A stretch of DNA of 64,000 nt from AC-49 sp963766605 (lineage in GTDB: Bacteria; Actinomycetota; Thermoleophilia; Solirubrobacterales; Solirubrobacteraceae). The stretch covers positions 83,836 to 147,835 of the forward strand of contig CAVYAT010000004.1 of NCBI GenBank assembly GCA_963766605.1, read 5' to 3'. Both the position numbers and the translations under genes were made by a program. This document shows, piece after piece, positions 10,221-25,611 of the stretch (the stretch's first letter is position 1; each line of letters opens with the position of its first letter). Under the pieces are notes generated by a model that worked only from the letters and a program-made list of their open reading frames with translations, was not told where the DNA came from and searched no databases.

Positions 10221-13200
10221 GTGCGACGGATCGCCGCTCTTGCGCTGTGCGGGTTGGTGGCGCTTGCCGCTGGCTTCGCGGTCGGCGCGCTCGCGGGCGG
10301 CCCGGCGATCGAGGGCACGACATACACGTACGCGACGCCGCTGACCGGCTTCTACAGCTGCCCGTGTGGTCTGCACGCGAACTTCGGCGACGGCGCGACG
10401 ACCGACGTCTCGATCGGCGCCGTGCCGACGTACACGTTCACCGCGCCGCACGTCTACGCCACGGCCGGCGTCTACACCTACGGGCTGACGATCACCACCT
10501 GCGTCACCGCGTGCCCGAGCACGCAGACCGGGACGACGCCGGTCGCTGACGCCGCGATCACCGGCACGGGCGGCCCGGCGATCTCCGTCAACCAGGGTGC
10601 GGCGTTCAGCGGCGCGCTGGGTCACTTCACCGACGCCGACCCGACCCACCACCCGGCCGCCGCCTACACCGCGACGGTCAACTGGGGCGACGGGACGACG
10701 TCGGCGGCCACGATCACCTCGTCGGGCACGGGCTTCGACGTCAACGGCGGCCACACGTGGGCGTCGGCCGGAACGTTCACCGTCCACACGACCGTCGCCG
10801 ACCACCCCGGTGCCGGCGTGGCGGTCTCGTCGGCCGTGCTGACCGAGACGGCGACCGTCGCCTCCACCACGCCCCCGCCGCCGCCCGATCCCCCCCACGC
10901 CGTGATCGCGCCGGTCGCCCAGCCGGTCCTCGCCGGCTTCCCGGTCGCCTTCTCCGGCGCCGGCTCGACCGGCGCGGGGCCGCTGGCCTACACGTGGACC
11001 TTCTGCACGTCGGCCGACCGGACGACGGGCTGCGCGCCGGGCAGCCCGACGGGCAGCGGCGTCACCATCACCCACCCGTTCGCCCCCGCGGCGGTCCACG
11101 ACCTCAAGCACTTCCCGCGCGCAGACCCCAAGCGCCGGCGCTCCTCGACGATCGTCGTCCTGACCGTCACCGACGTGCTCGGGCGCACGAGCTCCGCATC
11201 GCAGGAGATCACGGTCGTCCCCGACCTCGCGCCGAAGACGAACTTCGAGGTCGGACCCGCGCATCTGGTCGGCCAGGACGACGTGACGGTCACGCCCGAG
11301 GCGTTCGATCCCGACCACAACGACAGCGTCAAGCAGGAGGAATGGGACTTCACCGGCGACGGCTCGCCGGACGTGATCTGCACGGCGTTCCTGGGCTGCA
11401 AGGCGGTCGACCCGCGGCTCCAGGTCGCGATCACGGCAGCGCCCGCGACCGCGCGGGCCACGAGCCGCGCCCATTCGACCGCCCGCGCCCGCGCCCACAC
11501 CGCGACGACCACGCCACAGAAGAAGAAGTCCACGCCGACCGCGGTCAAGGTCAGCCCGACCGCCGTCGCCAAGGTCACGCCCCAGGCCGAGCAGGCGTTC
11601 CAGGGCGCCGCGCTGCACGGCGCGCTGATCGCATTCCCGGCGTTTCGCTGGAACTTCGCCCGCGCCGCGCTCGCGGCCGAGGATCTCGCGCCGTTGCCGT
11701 CGATCGACCTGTCGGGCTTCGACGACGCCGGCCGCGCGACGTTCCTGCGCGACCTCGGCTATGAGATCTTCAACGAGTCGCCGCTCGGCCAGGGCGAGGT
11801 GCACCGGCCCAAGGGCGAGATCCACGACTCCAAGTTCCCCCAGACCGAGGTCAACTTCCCCACCACGATCTCGCTGACCGCGGTCGACGCCGAGGGGCAG
11901 TCGGCGACGCAGGTCCTGCCGGTCGGAATCCGCAACGACAGCGGCCCGGCCGCCCGCTTCACCCTGATCCCCGGCACCAAGTCGGTGCCGACGGCCGGTG
12001 ACACGATCCGCTTCGACATGTCGGGCGTCGGGGACGCCGACGGCGGGGTGCCCTGGTATGTGCTCGAGGCGTCGCCCAACCCGCCGCGCGACAGCACGAC
12101 CGGCGGCTCCTACTGCCAGGTGGAGGGACCGCTATCGACCGGCAAGGGATCGAAGGGCAAGCCGGCCAACACACTTCCGAACCCCAACGATCCACCGCCG
12201 ACCGGGCCGGGCAACAAGCCGCCGAAGCTCGCGACGACCGGGACCGACACCACGCCGCCGCCACCGCCGGTGATCCCGGCCGGCGGCCGCGTCCAGAAGG
12301 GCCTGGCCGACCTGCTGGCCGGGGTGCCGATCGAGCGCTACTGCTCGCACGACCAGAACCCCAGCGTGTTCGGGCCGGGCACGATCACCGTGACCGGGCA
12401 GACGCCGCAGTCGGTCGACCACGTCCTCCTGCCGACGCCCGGGCAGTGGTCGGTCAGCATCACCGCCTACGACACGTGGGGCATGCCGGCACGCCGCATC
12501 CTGTACCCGGTCACGGTCGCGGCGGCCGACGCGTCCTGCCAGGCACTGCCGCCGACGCCGGTCCGGCCCGGCGCCATCGGCAAGAAGCTGACCATCGGGT
12601 TGAGCGGCGACTGCGTGTCGAAGTCGTCTGACTCGGGCGAGACCGTCTACGCGTCGCCCAAGCCGGTCGACGTCGACGGGGTCACCCTGGCGCCGACGCC
12701 GGGCGACACGCTGGTGTTCGTCGACGACTCCAGCGGTGGCCTGATCTTCTCGACCGGCGTCGCCTTCGACCCGACGATGGCGGCCGCCGCCTGGCTGGCG
12801 CAGGCCAAGAAATCGGTCACCGGTGCGCAGGTGCGCCTCGACGGCGACACCGTGGGATCGTGGTCGACGTTCGGGATCATCCAGGCCAAGAACCTGTTCT
12901 CGGGCACGCCGCTGACCGTGCCGATCCCCGACGGCGCCCAGTACCGCACGCTGCCCGTCGCTGCCGGCTCGCTGACCGTCGAGGCCGACGCCAATCAGCA
13001 CTCCGAGCTCAAGCTGCGCACGACGCTGCCCGAGGTGATGGGCGCCGGCAACAGCCAGGGCCAGGTCGACGTCCAGGCCGCCAACGTCGCGGCGGTGCCG
13101 GTGGCGGGCACCTCGGACCCCAACGACGCCGCGCGTCGCCGCGCCCTGCTGCGCGCCCACGCCGCGGACGCGGCATCGGGCCTCAACAGCATGCCGCTCG

Positions 13201-15020
13201 ATGCGACGTCGATCGGCCCGATCAAGCTCCCCGGCGGCACGTCGTTCACCTATGACCCGGCGACCCAGACGTGGCACGACACCATCAGCGGCCTGACCCT
13301 GCCGGGCCTCGAGCTGGCCGGCGGCAACGCGACGCTCGACCTCGTCGTCAAGGGCTCGAACCTGATCAGCGCGACCGGCACGCTGCACGTCTCCGATCCC
13401 GGCATCCCGGTGGCGAGCGGCGTCTTCCTGACGAGCATCGACTTCACACTCGTCACGTCGCCGAACGTGTCGATCAGCGCCGGCGCCGGCATCACGGTCG
13501 GCGGCATCGTGAGCGGCCACGGCGAGCTCACGATCCAGCCCGACCCGGTCGACGTGCGCGTCGCCGCGAACCTCACGGTGCTCGGCTTCCTGCCGCTCGG
13601 CTCGGGCTTCGTCGAGTTCACCAGCGGGTCGCTGTCGTTCGGCGGCGAGGCGGGCTACAACTTCGGCCCGGCGTCGCTGAACGCATCGGTGGAGGGGGGC
13701 GTCAACCTCCAGACGAAGCAGTTCTACGTGCTCGGTTCTGGCAAGGCATGCCTGTTTGCCTGCGTCAGCGCCCAGGCGATCGTGTCGAGCGTCGGCGTGG
13801 CGGCGTGCGGCGAGGTCGACCTCGTCCTGACGAGCGTCGAGATCGGCATCGGCTATCGCAAGCCCGACGACCTGTCGCTGTGGATCGACTCATGCGGCCT
13901 GGAGAGCTTCAAGGTGCCGCTGACGTCGTCGGCGCGCGCGGTCGCGGCGAAGTCGCCGCCGTTGAGCAAGACCCTCGGCTCCGGCTCGACCGAGACGATC
14001 CAGGTGCCCAAGGGGCTCAAGGAGCTCGCCGTCCAGGCACAGGCGCCGCCCGGCGTCAGCGTCGCTCCGCACGTGACGCTGGTCGGCCCCGAGAAGGATC
14101 CACGCACCGCGACCAACCCGGCACAGATCGGCGACTACTCGTTCGGCCTCGAAGGAGCGTCGGCCGGCCCCGCGGCCAAGGAGGGCACGATGCTCGTCGA
14201 CGAGAACCCGCTCGACGGCGCGACGAGCATCATCGTCGCCAAGCCGTCGCCCGGCCCATGGACGCTGCACGTGGCGGCCGACTCGGTGCCGGTGGTCAGC
14301 GTCCGCACGGCCAAGCCGATCGACCCGACCAGCGTCAGCAAGAAGATGGTCACGATCCACAAGGGCGTCGGGCCGGGCGGCACGATGGTCGTCGGCTCGC
14401 GCTTCGTCACCGCCTCCAAGGGCGCGCACGCGGCCAAGGCCCACCCACGGGCGCTGGTGCCGGCGAGCGCGCTGCCCAAGCTCGAGCGTCCCCGGATCCG
14501 GCGCCTGAGCTACGAGATCAAGACCGGCGACGGCGGCGTCGCGCTCGTCGACGAGGGGCCCAGCGGGTCGATCGTTCTCGCCCGCGGGGCGGCCCACGGC
14601 ACGCGTACCGGCAGCGTCGCGTTTGATCCGGCGGGCTCGGGGACGCACACGATTCGCGCGGTGACCCTCGACTCCAACGGTCTGCCGATCTCGTCCAAGA
14701 TCGTCGAGACCTACACGGCGCCGCCGCTGCCCAAGCCCAGCCCGCCGGGGATCGTGAAGATCGTCGTTTCGCACGCGCAGTCGTACATCGAGCTCGACCG
14801 CGGCCCGGCCGACCCCGATCCCAACGCGCTGGCCTACTACGTGCGCCTGCGGGCGTCGGGCGGCATCGCCCAGGGCTTCGTCGTCCTCGGCCGTGACGTC
14901 CGCCACCGCGCCGGCCACCCGATCATCGTCCTGCACGGCGTGCCGCCCGGCGCCAAGGTCAACGCGCGCGTCCGAGCGTCGTTCGGCGGCCAGGTCAGCG
15001 CCGCGTCCAAACGCGGCTAG
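10221..15020 (+). CDS. Very large secreted PKD-repeat protein
   Basis: 1599 residues from a GTG start. Residues 1-25 form a signal peptide (MRRIAALALCGLVALAAGFA). At least three PKD-type modules follow: FGDGATTD near 55, VNWGDGTTS near 150 and WDFTGDGSPD near 380. A Thr/Ala/Lys-rich linker (about 395-450) and a Pro-rich, low-complexity stretch near 645-690 separate globular parts. The second half is beta-rich, with cysteines in the FACVSA/VAACGEVD region, and the end resembles a fibronectin type III fold. No catalytic motif or sortase signal is seen. It is probably a surface or matrix protein. It follows the heat-shock operon but reads as an independent gene. Confidence 0.8.
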   Translation: MRRIAALALCGLVALAAGFAVGALAGGPAIEGTTYTYATPLTGFYSCPCGLHANFGDGATTDVSIGAVPTYTFTAPHVYATAGVYTYGLTITTCVTACPSTQTGTTPVADAAITGTGGPAISVNQGAAFSGALGHFTDADPTHHPAAAYTATVNWGDGTTSAATITSSGTGFDVNGGHTWASAGTFTVHTTVADHPGAGVAVSSAVLTETATVASTTPPPPPDPPHAVIAPVAQPVLAGFPVAFSGAGSTGAGPLAYTWTFCTSADRTTGCAPGSPTGSGVTITHPFAPAAVHDLKHFPRADPKRRRSSTIVVLTVTDVLGRTSSASQEITVVPDLAPKTNFEVGPAHLVGQDDVTVTPEAFDPDHNDSVKQEEWDFTGDGSPDVICTAFLGCKAVDPRLQVAITAAPATARATSRAHSTARARAHTATTTPQKKKSTPTAVKVSPTAVAKVTPQAEQAFQGAALHGALIAFPAFRWNFARAALAAEDLAPLPSIDLSGFDDAGRATFLRDLGYEIFNESPLGQGEVHRPKGEIHDSKFPQTEVNFPTTISLTAVDAEGQSATQVLPVGIRNDSGPAARFTLIPGTKSVPTAGDTIRFDMSGVGDADGGVPWYVLEASPNPPRDSTTGGSYCQVEGPLSTGKGSKGKPANTLPNPNDPPPTGPGNKPPKLATTGTDTTPPPPPVIPAGGRVQKGLADLLAGVPIERYCSHDQNPSVFGPGTITVTGQTPQSVDHVLLPTPGQWSVSITAYDTWGMPARRILYPVTVAAADASCQALPPTPVRPGAIGKKLTIGLSGDCVSKSSDSGETVYASPKPVDVDGVTLAPTPGDTLVFVDDSSGGLIFSTGVAFDPTMAAAAWLAQAKKSVTGAQVRLDGDTVGSWSTFGIIQAKNLFSGTPLTVPIPDGAQYRTLPVAAGSLTVEADANQHSELKLRTTLPEVMGAGNSQGQVDVQAANVAAVPVAGTSDPNDAARRRALLRAHAADAASGLNSMPLDATSIGPIKLPGGTSFTYDPATQTWHDTISGLTLPGLELAGGNATLDLVVKGSNLISATGTLHVSDPGIPVASGVFLTSIDFTLVTSPNVSISAGAGITVGGIVSGHGELTIQPDPVDVRVAANLTVLGFLPLGSGFVEFTSGSLSFGGEAGYNFGPASLNASVEGGVNLQTKQFYVLGSGKACLFACVSAQAIVSSVGVAACGEVDLVLTSVEIGIGYRKPDDLSLWIDSCGLESFKVPLTSSARAVAAKSPPLSKTLGSGSTETIQVPKGLKELAVQAQAPPGVSVAPHVTLVGPEKDPRTATNPAQIGDYSFGLEGASAGPAAKEGTMLVDENPLDGATSIIVAKPSPGPWTLHVAADSVPVVSVRTAKPIDPTSVSKKMVTIHKGVGPGGTMVVGSRFVTASKGAHAAKAHPRALVPASALPKLERPRIRRLSYEIKTGDGGVALVDEGPSGSIVLARGAAHGTRTGSVAFDPAGSGTHTIRAVTLDSNGLPISSKIVETYTAPPLPKPSPPGIVKIVVSHAQSYIELDRGPADPDPNALAYYVRLRASGGIAQGFVVLGRDVRHRAGHPIIVLHGVPPGAKVNARVRASFGGQVSAASKRG

Positions 15021-15080
15021 TTTCTCGCGCAGTCCCACGCGGTTCTGTCGGGCTGCACCGTCGCACGACAGCTCATCGCC

Positions 15081-15116
15081 TTGACGAGAAAATCTTAGTC
15101 ACGTAGACTTAGATCT
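15081..15116 (+). promoter_or_regulatory. clpB promoter with overlapping inverted repeat
   Basis: TTGACG (15081-15086), 18 bases, then TAGACT (15105-15110) form a plausible -35/-10 pair 10 bases before the ATG, and there is no ribosome site. The inverted repeat ATCTTAGTC-N5-GACTTAGAT (15092-15114) covers the -10, so a bound repressor would block transcription. It matches the repeat before dnaK in arms and spacing. Confidence 0.6.
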
Positions 15117-15120
15117 AGAC

Positions 15121-17700
<2,580 letters not shown>

Positions 17701-18361
17701 TAGAGAAACGACGGCCGGCCGCGGCGGTAGCTGCGGCTGGTGTCGAACTGCAAACGCCACCGGCCGTGGCGCGGCGGTGTGGCAAACAGCTTCTGCGTCC
17801 GGTTGGCCGCGATCGTGCCGCACGGCCCGGTCGCGCGGCCGAGCGACAGCGTACGGGCCACGTGGCCGGTCGGGTCGACCTCGTGCAGGTAGACCGTCGG
17901 GTTGGGGTTCTGCAGCGCGAAGCCGGTGCCGCTGAAGCGAACCCGCAGCCGCGCCGGGCTGCCGACCGACGGCGCGAACGACGCCTTCAGCCGCGCGATG
18001 CCGAACGTCGTCGTCGCGGTGTTCGCGCCCTCGTGGATGGCCAGCGTCCGGCTCTGGGAGTCGTGGCCGGAGCTCAGGCGCGGGACCGTGATCGTCGCCG
18101 CGACCGCGCCGGTCGCGTCGGTCGTTCCGCTGGCGACGGTCTTGCCGTCCATCGCGACCGTGTAGGGCTGGCTCGCGTCCAGGCCGTTGGCACTGAGCGC
18201 GACCGCGACCCTGCCCTTGGCCGGGGCCGGATAGCAGGGGCGGTCGGTCTGGATCTGCGCCGCTGCGGCGGACCCCGACACGGCGAGGGTGAGCAGCGCA
18301 GTCAGCGACGCAAAGGGGCGGACGGTCACTCCAATCACGGTACTGCTAGAACGACTCCACT

Positions 18362-18644
18362 ATGCCCACTTACGTGATGCTGACGACGCTGACGCCAGAC
18401 GGCGTCCAGACGATCAAGAACAACCCGCAGCGCATCCGCGAGGTCAACAAGGAGATCGAGCAGCTCGGCGCCGTCGTCAAGGCGCAGTGGGCGACCCTCG
18501 GCGAGTACGACTTCGTCAACATCGTCGAGGCCCCCGACGCGGCGACGATGGCCCGCGTGTCGCTCGAGTTGGGTTCACGGGGAACGGGCCGTTACGAGAC
18601 GCTTGGCCGCCATCCCGGTCGACGACTTCATCGCCTCCCTGTAG
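18362..18644 (+). CDS. GYD-domain protein, one frameshift
   Basis: A small protein that starts MPTYVMLTTLTPDGVQTIKN and contains the core QWATLGEYDFVNIVEAPDAA, the GYD-domain pattern. After YETL an extra T near 18602 (ACGCTTGGCC) shifts the frame; removing it gives the normal ending AAIPVDDFIASL and the TAG at 18642-18644, 93 residues. The family's biochemical role is unknown. It lies 2 bases before purD and is almost certainly transcribed with it. Confidence 0.8.
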
Positions 18645-18646
18645 AC

Positions 18647-19902
<1,256 letters not shown>

Positions 19903-19906
<4 letters not shown>

Positions 19907-20382
19907 GCGAGATGGAGCCCCAGACAAGCGCGACCACCCAGGTCGACCCCGAGGCCGCGTTCGACGAGCTCGAGACCGGCGCGCCGCGCGTCGGGATCAT
20001 CATGGGCTCGAAGTCCGACATGGAAGAGATGGAGAAGGCGGGCAAGGTCCTCGACGACGCCGGCGTTCGCTACGAGATCCGCGTCATGTCGGCCCACCGC
20101 GACCCCGAGATGGTCGCCGAGTACTGCAAGAACGCGCGCATGCGTGGGCTGCGCGTGATCATCGCCGGCGCCGGCCTGAGCGCGGCGCTGCCCGGCGTCG
20201 CCGCGGCGCACTCTGACCTGCCGGTGATCGGCGTCCCGCTGACCAGCCGCCTCAGCGCAGCGGGCGGCCTCGACGCGATCCTCTCGATCGTCCAGATGCC
20301 GCCCGGCGTCCCGGTCGCCGCCGTCGGTCTCGACAACGCACGCAACGCCGGGCACCTGGCGCTGCGGATTCTCAGCGCGTAG
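19903..20382 (+). CDS. purE: N5-carboxyaminoimidazole ribonucleotide mutase
   Basis: 159 residues with a 25-residue acidic extension before the fold. PurE signatures are VGIIMGSKSDMEEMEKAGKV, RVMSAHRDPEMV (substrate His) and IIAGAGLSAALPGVAAAHSD. The region resembles class I enzymes, which need PurK; purK is not in the window. LSAALPG instead of the usual GGAAHLPG and the ending GLDNARNAGHLALRIL are divergent from textbook sequences. It overlaps purD by ATGA, so it is translationally coupled. Confidence 0.93.
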
Positions 20383-20444
20383 GGGCAAAGTTCAGGGCGC
20401 CCCACCGATTGTCGGGCGGCGCCGCGGCGCCGATAGTGGCGGCC

Positions 20445-21296
20445 ATGCTCGCCCGGTCCCAGCGTCTCGGTGCCGCGACCGCCATCGCCGTGCTTGCCCT
20501 GACCACGACGGCTGCGGCGTTGTCGGCTGGATCTGAGGCCGACAGTGCCGGTGCGGTCGCCGCGACCCTGAGCTGGGACGCTGGGCCGGGCGAGCAGAGC
20601 GTCGACAACGCGCGGCTCACGATCGCCCGCAGCGGCACGACGGCCCTGAACGCGCCGATTCCCGACGTGGTCTGCGACGGCTGCGAGCTGGCGACCGTCC
20701 CGGCCGGCCAGCGCCACCACGGCGACGTCGGCGTCTTCGATCTCGACCACGATGGCGAGCCCGAGGTGGTCGTCGAGGGGTTCACCGGTGGCGTCGAGTG
20801 CTGCGTGAACATCGGCATCTACGACTACCGGCCCGCCTCCGGCACCTACGGCAAGACCGTGCGCGACTTCGCCGGCGGCGACTTCGCGCTCGAGGACCTC
20901 GCCCGCGACGGGCATCTCGAACTGGTCTCGCACGACCAGCGCTTCGTCGGCCTGTTCGGCGGCGAGCGCGACGCCTGGCCGCCGCCGCTCGTCGAGCGCT
21001 ACGAACACCGCGGCGGTGTGCCGCGACTCGTCGACGCCACGCGCCGCTTCCCCGCCGTCGTGCAGCGCGACGCGCGCGCGGCGCACGGGATGATCGACCG
21101 CACCGACCTGCGCGACGTCGACGTCCCGCCGGTGCTGGCCGGCTACGTCGCCGACGAATACCTGCTCGGCCGCCCGACGACCGGCCTCCACATGCTCGAG
21201 CTGCTGACCAAGCGTGGCGAACTCGGCTCAGCCAAGCACGCGGCGGCCTACCGCGCACGCCTGCTGCGCACGCTGCACCGGCTGGGCTATCGGTAG
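20445..21296 (+). CDS. Secreted protein with VCBS/FG-GAP-like segment
   Basis: 283 residues from ATG 20445. A signal peptide (MLARSQRLGAATAIAVLALT, cleaved near 33) is followed by a mature part with VGVFDLDHDGEPEVVVEGF, the calcium-binding look of an FG-GAP/VCBS blade. Paired cysteines (VVCDGCELA, VECCVN) may form disulfides. The C-terminal third is helical. Only one blade-like unit is seen, so this is not a full propeller. The 3' end overlaps the convergent esterase by 10 bases. Role unknown; its place between purE and purB looks like an insertion into the purine block. Confidence 0.7.
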   Translation: MLARSQRLGAATAIAVLALTTTAAALSAGSEADSAGAVAATLSWDAGPGEQSVDNARLTIARSGTTALNAPIPDVVCDGCELATVPAGQRHHGDVGVFDLDHDGEPEVVVEGFTGGVECCVNIGIYDYRPASGTYGKTVRDFAGGDFALEDLARDGHLELVSHDQRFVGLFGGERDAWPPPLVERYEHRGGVPRLVDATRRFPAVVQRDARAAHGMIDRTDLRDVDVPPVLAGYVADEYLLGRPTTGLHMLELLTKRGELGSAKHAAAYRARLLRTLHRLGYR

Positions 21297-22183
21297 AGCG
21301 GCGCCTGCCGGCGCGTGGCGAACATGTCCCAGACCTTGTCGGCGGCGATGATCCCGCCGACGTTGTCGAGCGGGCTGCCGGGCCACGCGTGGCCGAGGCC
21401 GTACAGGCGTACGTGCGAGACGACGGTCCCATCGCCGCATCCCCACTGGATGCGCTCGGCATCCCAGGCGATGTGCGTGCGCGCGGCGAGCCCTGTGCAG
21501 CGGTCGTGGATGCGCCACTGGTGCAGCCACGCCGACACCGTCCGGTAGGGGACGACGACGTCGGCCGTGCCGTGGATCTCGAGCACCGACAGCGGCCGCG
21601 CCGGGCGACACCACGGGATCGTCTTGTAGCTGCCGGCCACCGTCGCGATCGCGGTGAGCTGGTCCGACAGCTGACACGCCATACGCGCGACCATCGCGCC
21701 GCCGTTGGAGACGCCGACGGCGTACACGCGCGTGGGGTCGACGCACAGCGTCGAGTCGAGCTGCGTGATCAGCGCGCGCAGAAACGCGATGTCGTCGGTC
21801 CCGGGGTTGGGATCGGGGTGCAGCTGCCACATGCGGACGTCCTGGTGGGCGGTCGGGTAGGCGACGATGAAGCCGTGGCTGTCGGAGACCGGGTCAAAGC
21901 CCGAGTACTGCTCCATGAACTGCCCGCTACCCCCGACCCCGTGCAGCGCGATGACCAGCGGCTCGGGTGCCGCCTCGGCCGCGCGGGCGGGCAGGTGGAC
22001 GACCGCCTGGCGGACGTCGCCGGCGACGGCGACGTTGATCGTCTCCGTGATCGCCTCGGCCTGCACCGCACACGGACCCGGCGGCGGCATCGCCGTGTCG
22101 CCCGCGACGCCGGCCGCGGGAACGGCAAGCAGGACCGAGGCGCACGCAGCGAGCAGGGCGAGGATGGACCGACGCAGGACCAT
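21287..22183 (-). CDS. Secreted polyhydroxybutyrate-depolymerase/feruloyl-esterase-like hydrolase
   Basis: 298 residues. A signal peptide (MVLRRSILALLAACASVLLA) precedes an alpha/beta hydrolase of the LpqC/CE1 type: VIALHGVGGSGQFMEQYSG (oxyanion), VGVSNGGAMVARMAC (nucleophile Ser in GVSNGG), EIHGTADVVVPY (Asp) and GLGHAWPG (His). Several cysteines could form disulfides. An extracellular ester substrate, a polyester or plant-derived ester, is likely. The promoter region faces purB. Confidence 0.87.
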   Translation of the reverse strand: MVLRRSILALLAACASVLLAVPAAGVAGDTAMPPPGPCAVQAEAITETINVAVAGDVRQAVVHLPARAAEAAPEPLVIALHGVGGSGQFMEQYSGFDPVSDSHGFIVAYPTAHQDVRMWQLHPDPNPGTDDIAFLRALITQLDSTLCVDPTRVYAVGVSNGGAMVARMACQLSDQLTAIATVAGSYKTIPWCRPARPLSVLEIHGTADVVVPYRTVSAWLHQWRIHDRCTGLAARTHIAWDAERIQWGCGDGTVVSHVRLYGLGHAWPGSPLDNVGGIIAADKVWDMFATRRQAPLYR

Positions 22184-22240
22184 TGCCACTAGATCGGATG
22201 CAGCGGCGGAACGATGAGGGGTGGGGGGTTGCGTGGTCGT

Positions 22241-22246
22241 TAGGCT
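22241..22246 (+). promoter_or_regulatory. Leaderless-type -10 of purB
   Basis: TAGGCT lies six bases before the purB GTG (22253) and no ribosome site is present, which fits transcription starting at or near the start codon. Confidence 0.45.
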
Positions 22247-22252
22247 GACGCG

Positions 22253-23538
<1,286 letters not shown>

Positions 23539-23542
<4 letters not shown>

Positions 23543-24688
23543 GCGAACGCGCGCCGGCGCTGGACGGCATCGTCGTCGCCGACTTCTCGCGGATCCTCGC
23601 CGGGCCGCTGTGCACGATGGTCCTCGCCGACCTCGGGGCCGACGTGATCAAGGTCGAGTCGCCGGCCGGCGACGACACGCGCGAGTGGGGGCCGCCGTTC
23701 GCCGCCGACGGCACGAGCACGTACTTCCAGTCGGTCAACCGCAACAAGCGCTCGGTCGCCCTGGACTTCAACGACGACGACGATCGCGCGCTGGCCGTCG
23801 AGCTCGGCCGCCGCGCCGACGTGGTCGTCGAGAACTTCCGCCCGGGCACGTTGGAGCGCTTCGGCCTCGGCCATGACCAGCTCGCCGCCGACAACCGGGG
23901 CCTCGTCTCGTGCTCGATCACCGGGTTCGGCGCCGGCCAGGGCGCCGAGCTGCCGGGCTACGACCTGCTGATCCAGGGCGTCGGCGGGCTGATGAGCGTC
24001 ACCGGCCCGGCCGGCGGGCCGCCGAGCAAGGTCGGCGTCGCGGTGGTCGACGTGCTGGCCGGGCTGTTCGCGGCCGTCGGCATCCTCGCCGCTCTGCGCG
24101 AGCGCGACCGAAGCGGCCACGGCCAGCGCGTCGAGGTGTCGCTGATGCAGGCGCTGCTCGCCGGGCTGGTCAACCAGTCCTCGGGCCTGCTCGGCGCCGA
24201 CTTCGTGCCGAGCGCGATGGGCAACCGCCACCCGAGCATTGCGCCATACGAGACGTTCGCGGCGTCCGACGGCGACCTCGTGCTCGCGGTCGGCAACGAC
24301 CGCCAGTTCGCCGCGCTGTGCGCCGAGCTGGGGATCGGCGCGCTGTCGGCCGACGCGCGCTTCGCCACCAACGCCGCGCGCGTCACCAACCGCGACGTGC
24401 TGGCCACCGCGCTGGCGCCGCGGCTGCGCCTGGGGACGCGCGCCGCCTGGGCGCAGCGGCTGAACACGATCGGCGTCCCCTGCGGGCCGGTCAACGACCT
24501 GCGCGAGGCGTTCGCGTTCGCGCAACGGCTCGGCCTCGACACGGTCGTCGAGATGGACGGCGGCCATCGCCAGGTCGCCGACCCGATCGGCCTCGACGCC
24601 ACGCCGGCGCGCTACCGCACGCCGCCACCGCGCGCTCGACGCCGACGGTCAGGCGATCCGCGCCTGGCTGGCGTCACCGTCTCCGTGA
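23539..24688 (+). CDS. CaiB/BaiF-family CoA-transferase, frameshift near the end
   Basis: Family III CoA-transferase, about 382 residues when corrected. The N-terminal LDGIVVADFSRILAGPLCTM, GADVIKVESPAGDD, the NRNKRSVALDF and VVVENFRPGTLERFGL segments and SGHGQRVEVSLMQALLAGL are typical; the catalytic Asp is expected in the YDLLIQGVGGLM-VDVLAG region. Near 24635 an extra base breaks the frame; the alternate frame reads ALDADGQAIRAWLASPSP and stops at 24686-24688. It overlaps purB by GTGA and so shares its transcript, though no purine role is known for this family. Confidence 0.9.
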
Positions 24689-24718
24689 GCGGTCACGGCT
24701 GCGGTCCTCTGAGATCGC

Positions 24719-24724
24719 TAGCAT
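24719..24724 (+). promoter_or_regulatory. Leaderless-type -10 of purC
   Basis: TAGCAT lies seven bases before the purC GTG (24732) with no ribosome site. It suggests a promoter of its own for purC-S-Q-L downstream of the CoA-transferase gene. Confidence 0.45.
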
Positions 24725-24731
24725 CGCCGCA

Positions 24732-25611
24732 GTGACCACCGTTGCCGATTTGCCGCTGATCGCTTCGGGAAAGGTCCGCGAGATCTACGACCTCGGCGAC
24801 CGTTGCTGATGGTCGCTTCGGACCGGATCTCGACCTACGACGTCGTCCATCCGACGCCGATCCCCGACAAGGGCGACGTCCTCACGGCGCTGTCGGTGTT
24901 CTGGTTCGCGCTGACCGAGAAGATCGTCGCCAACCACTTCCTGTCGGCGACCGAGGGCGTCCCCGACGACGTCCGCGGGCGCGCCATGGCCGTGCGCAAG
25001 CTCGCGATGCTGCCGGTCGAGTGCGTCGTGCGTGGCTACATCACCGGCTCGGGCTGGAAGGACTACCAGGCGACCGGCGCCGTCTCCGGGATCGAGCTGC
25101 CGCCCGGGCTGCTCGAGTCCCAGCAGCTGCCCGAGCCGATCTTCACGCCGTCGACCAAGGCCGAGGTCGGCCACGACGAGGCGATCGACTTCGAGCGCGC
25201 CGTCGAGCTGGTCGGCGACCGCGAGCTGATGGCGCGCGTGCGCGACGCGTCGATCGCGCTCTACACCGCCGGCGCGGAGCACGCGCGCGAGCACGGGATC
25301 ATCCTCGCCGACACGAAGTTCGAGTTCGGCCTCGACGACGACGGCGAGCTCGTCGTCGGCGACGAGGTGCTGACACCCGACTCCTCGCGCTACTGGCCGG
25401 CCGACGGCTACGAGCCGGGCCGCGGCGCAGCCGTCGTTCGACAAGCAGTACGTGCGCGACTGGGCGGCGGGCACCGGCTGGGACAAGAAGCCGCCGGCGC
25501 CGGAGATCCCCGACGACGTCGTGTCGCGGCACGCGGGCGCTGTACGTCGAGGCCTACGAGCGCATCAGCGGCGAGCCGTTCTCGGCGTGGCAGCAGCGGA
25601 CAGCGCCGTGA
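24732..25611 (+). CDS. purC: SAICAR synthetase, several frameshifts
   Basis: Phosphoribosylaminoimidazole-succinocarboxamide synthase. LPLIASGKVREIYDLGD and MVASDRISTYDVVHPTPIPD are joined only if a base is added near 24803. LPVECVVRGYITGSGWKDYQ, LADTKFEFGLDDDGELVVGDE and LTPDSSRYWPADGYEPGR are in one frame. Extra bases near 25425 and 25535 separate these from PSFDKQYVRDWAAGTGWDKK and ALYVEAYERISGEPFSAW. All conserved blocks are present, so the enzyme is probably intact in the organism. The stop overlaps the purS GTG. Confidence 0.93.
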
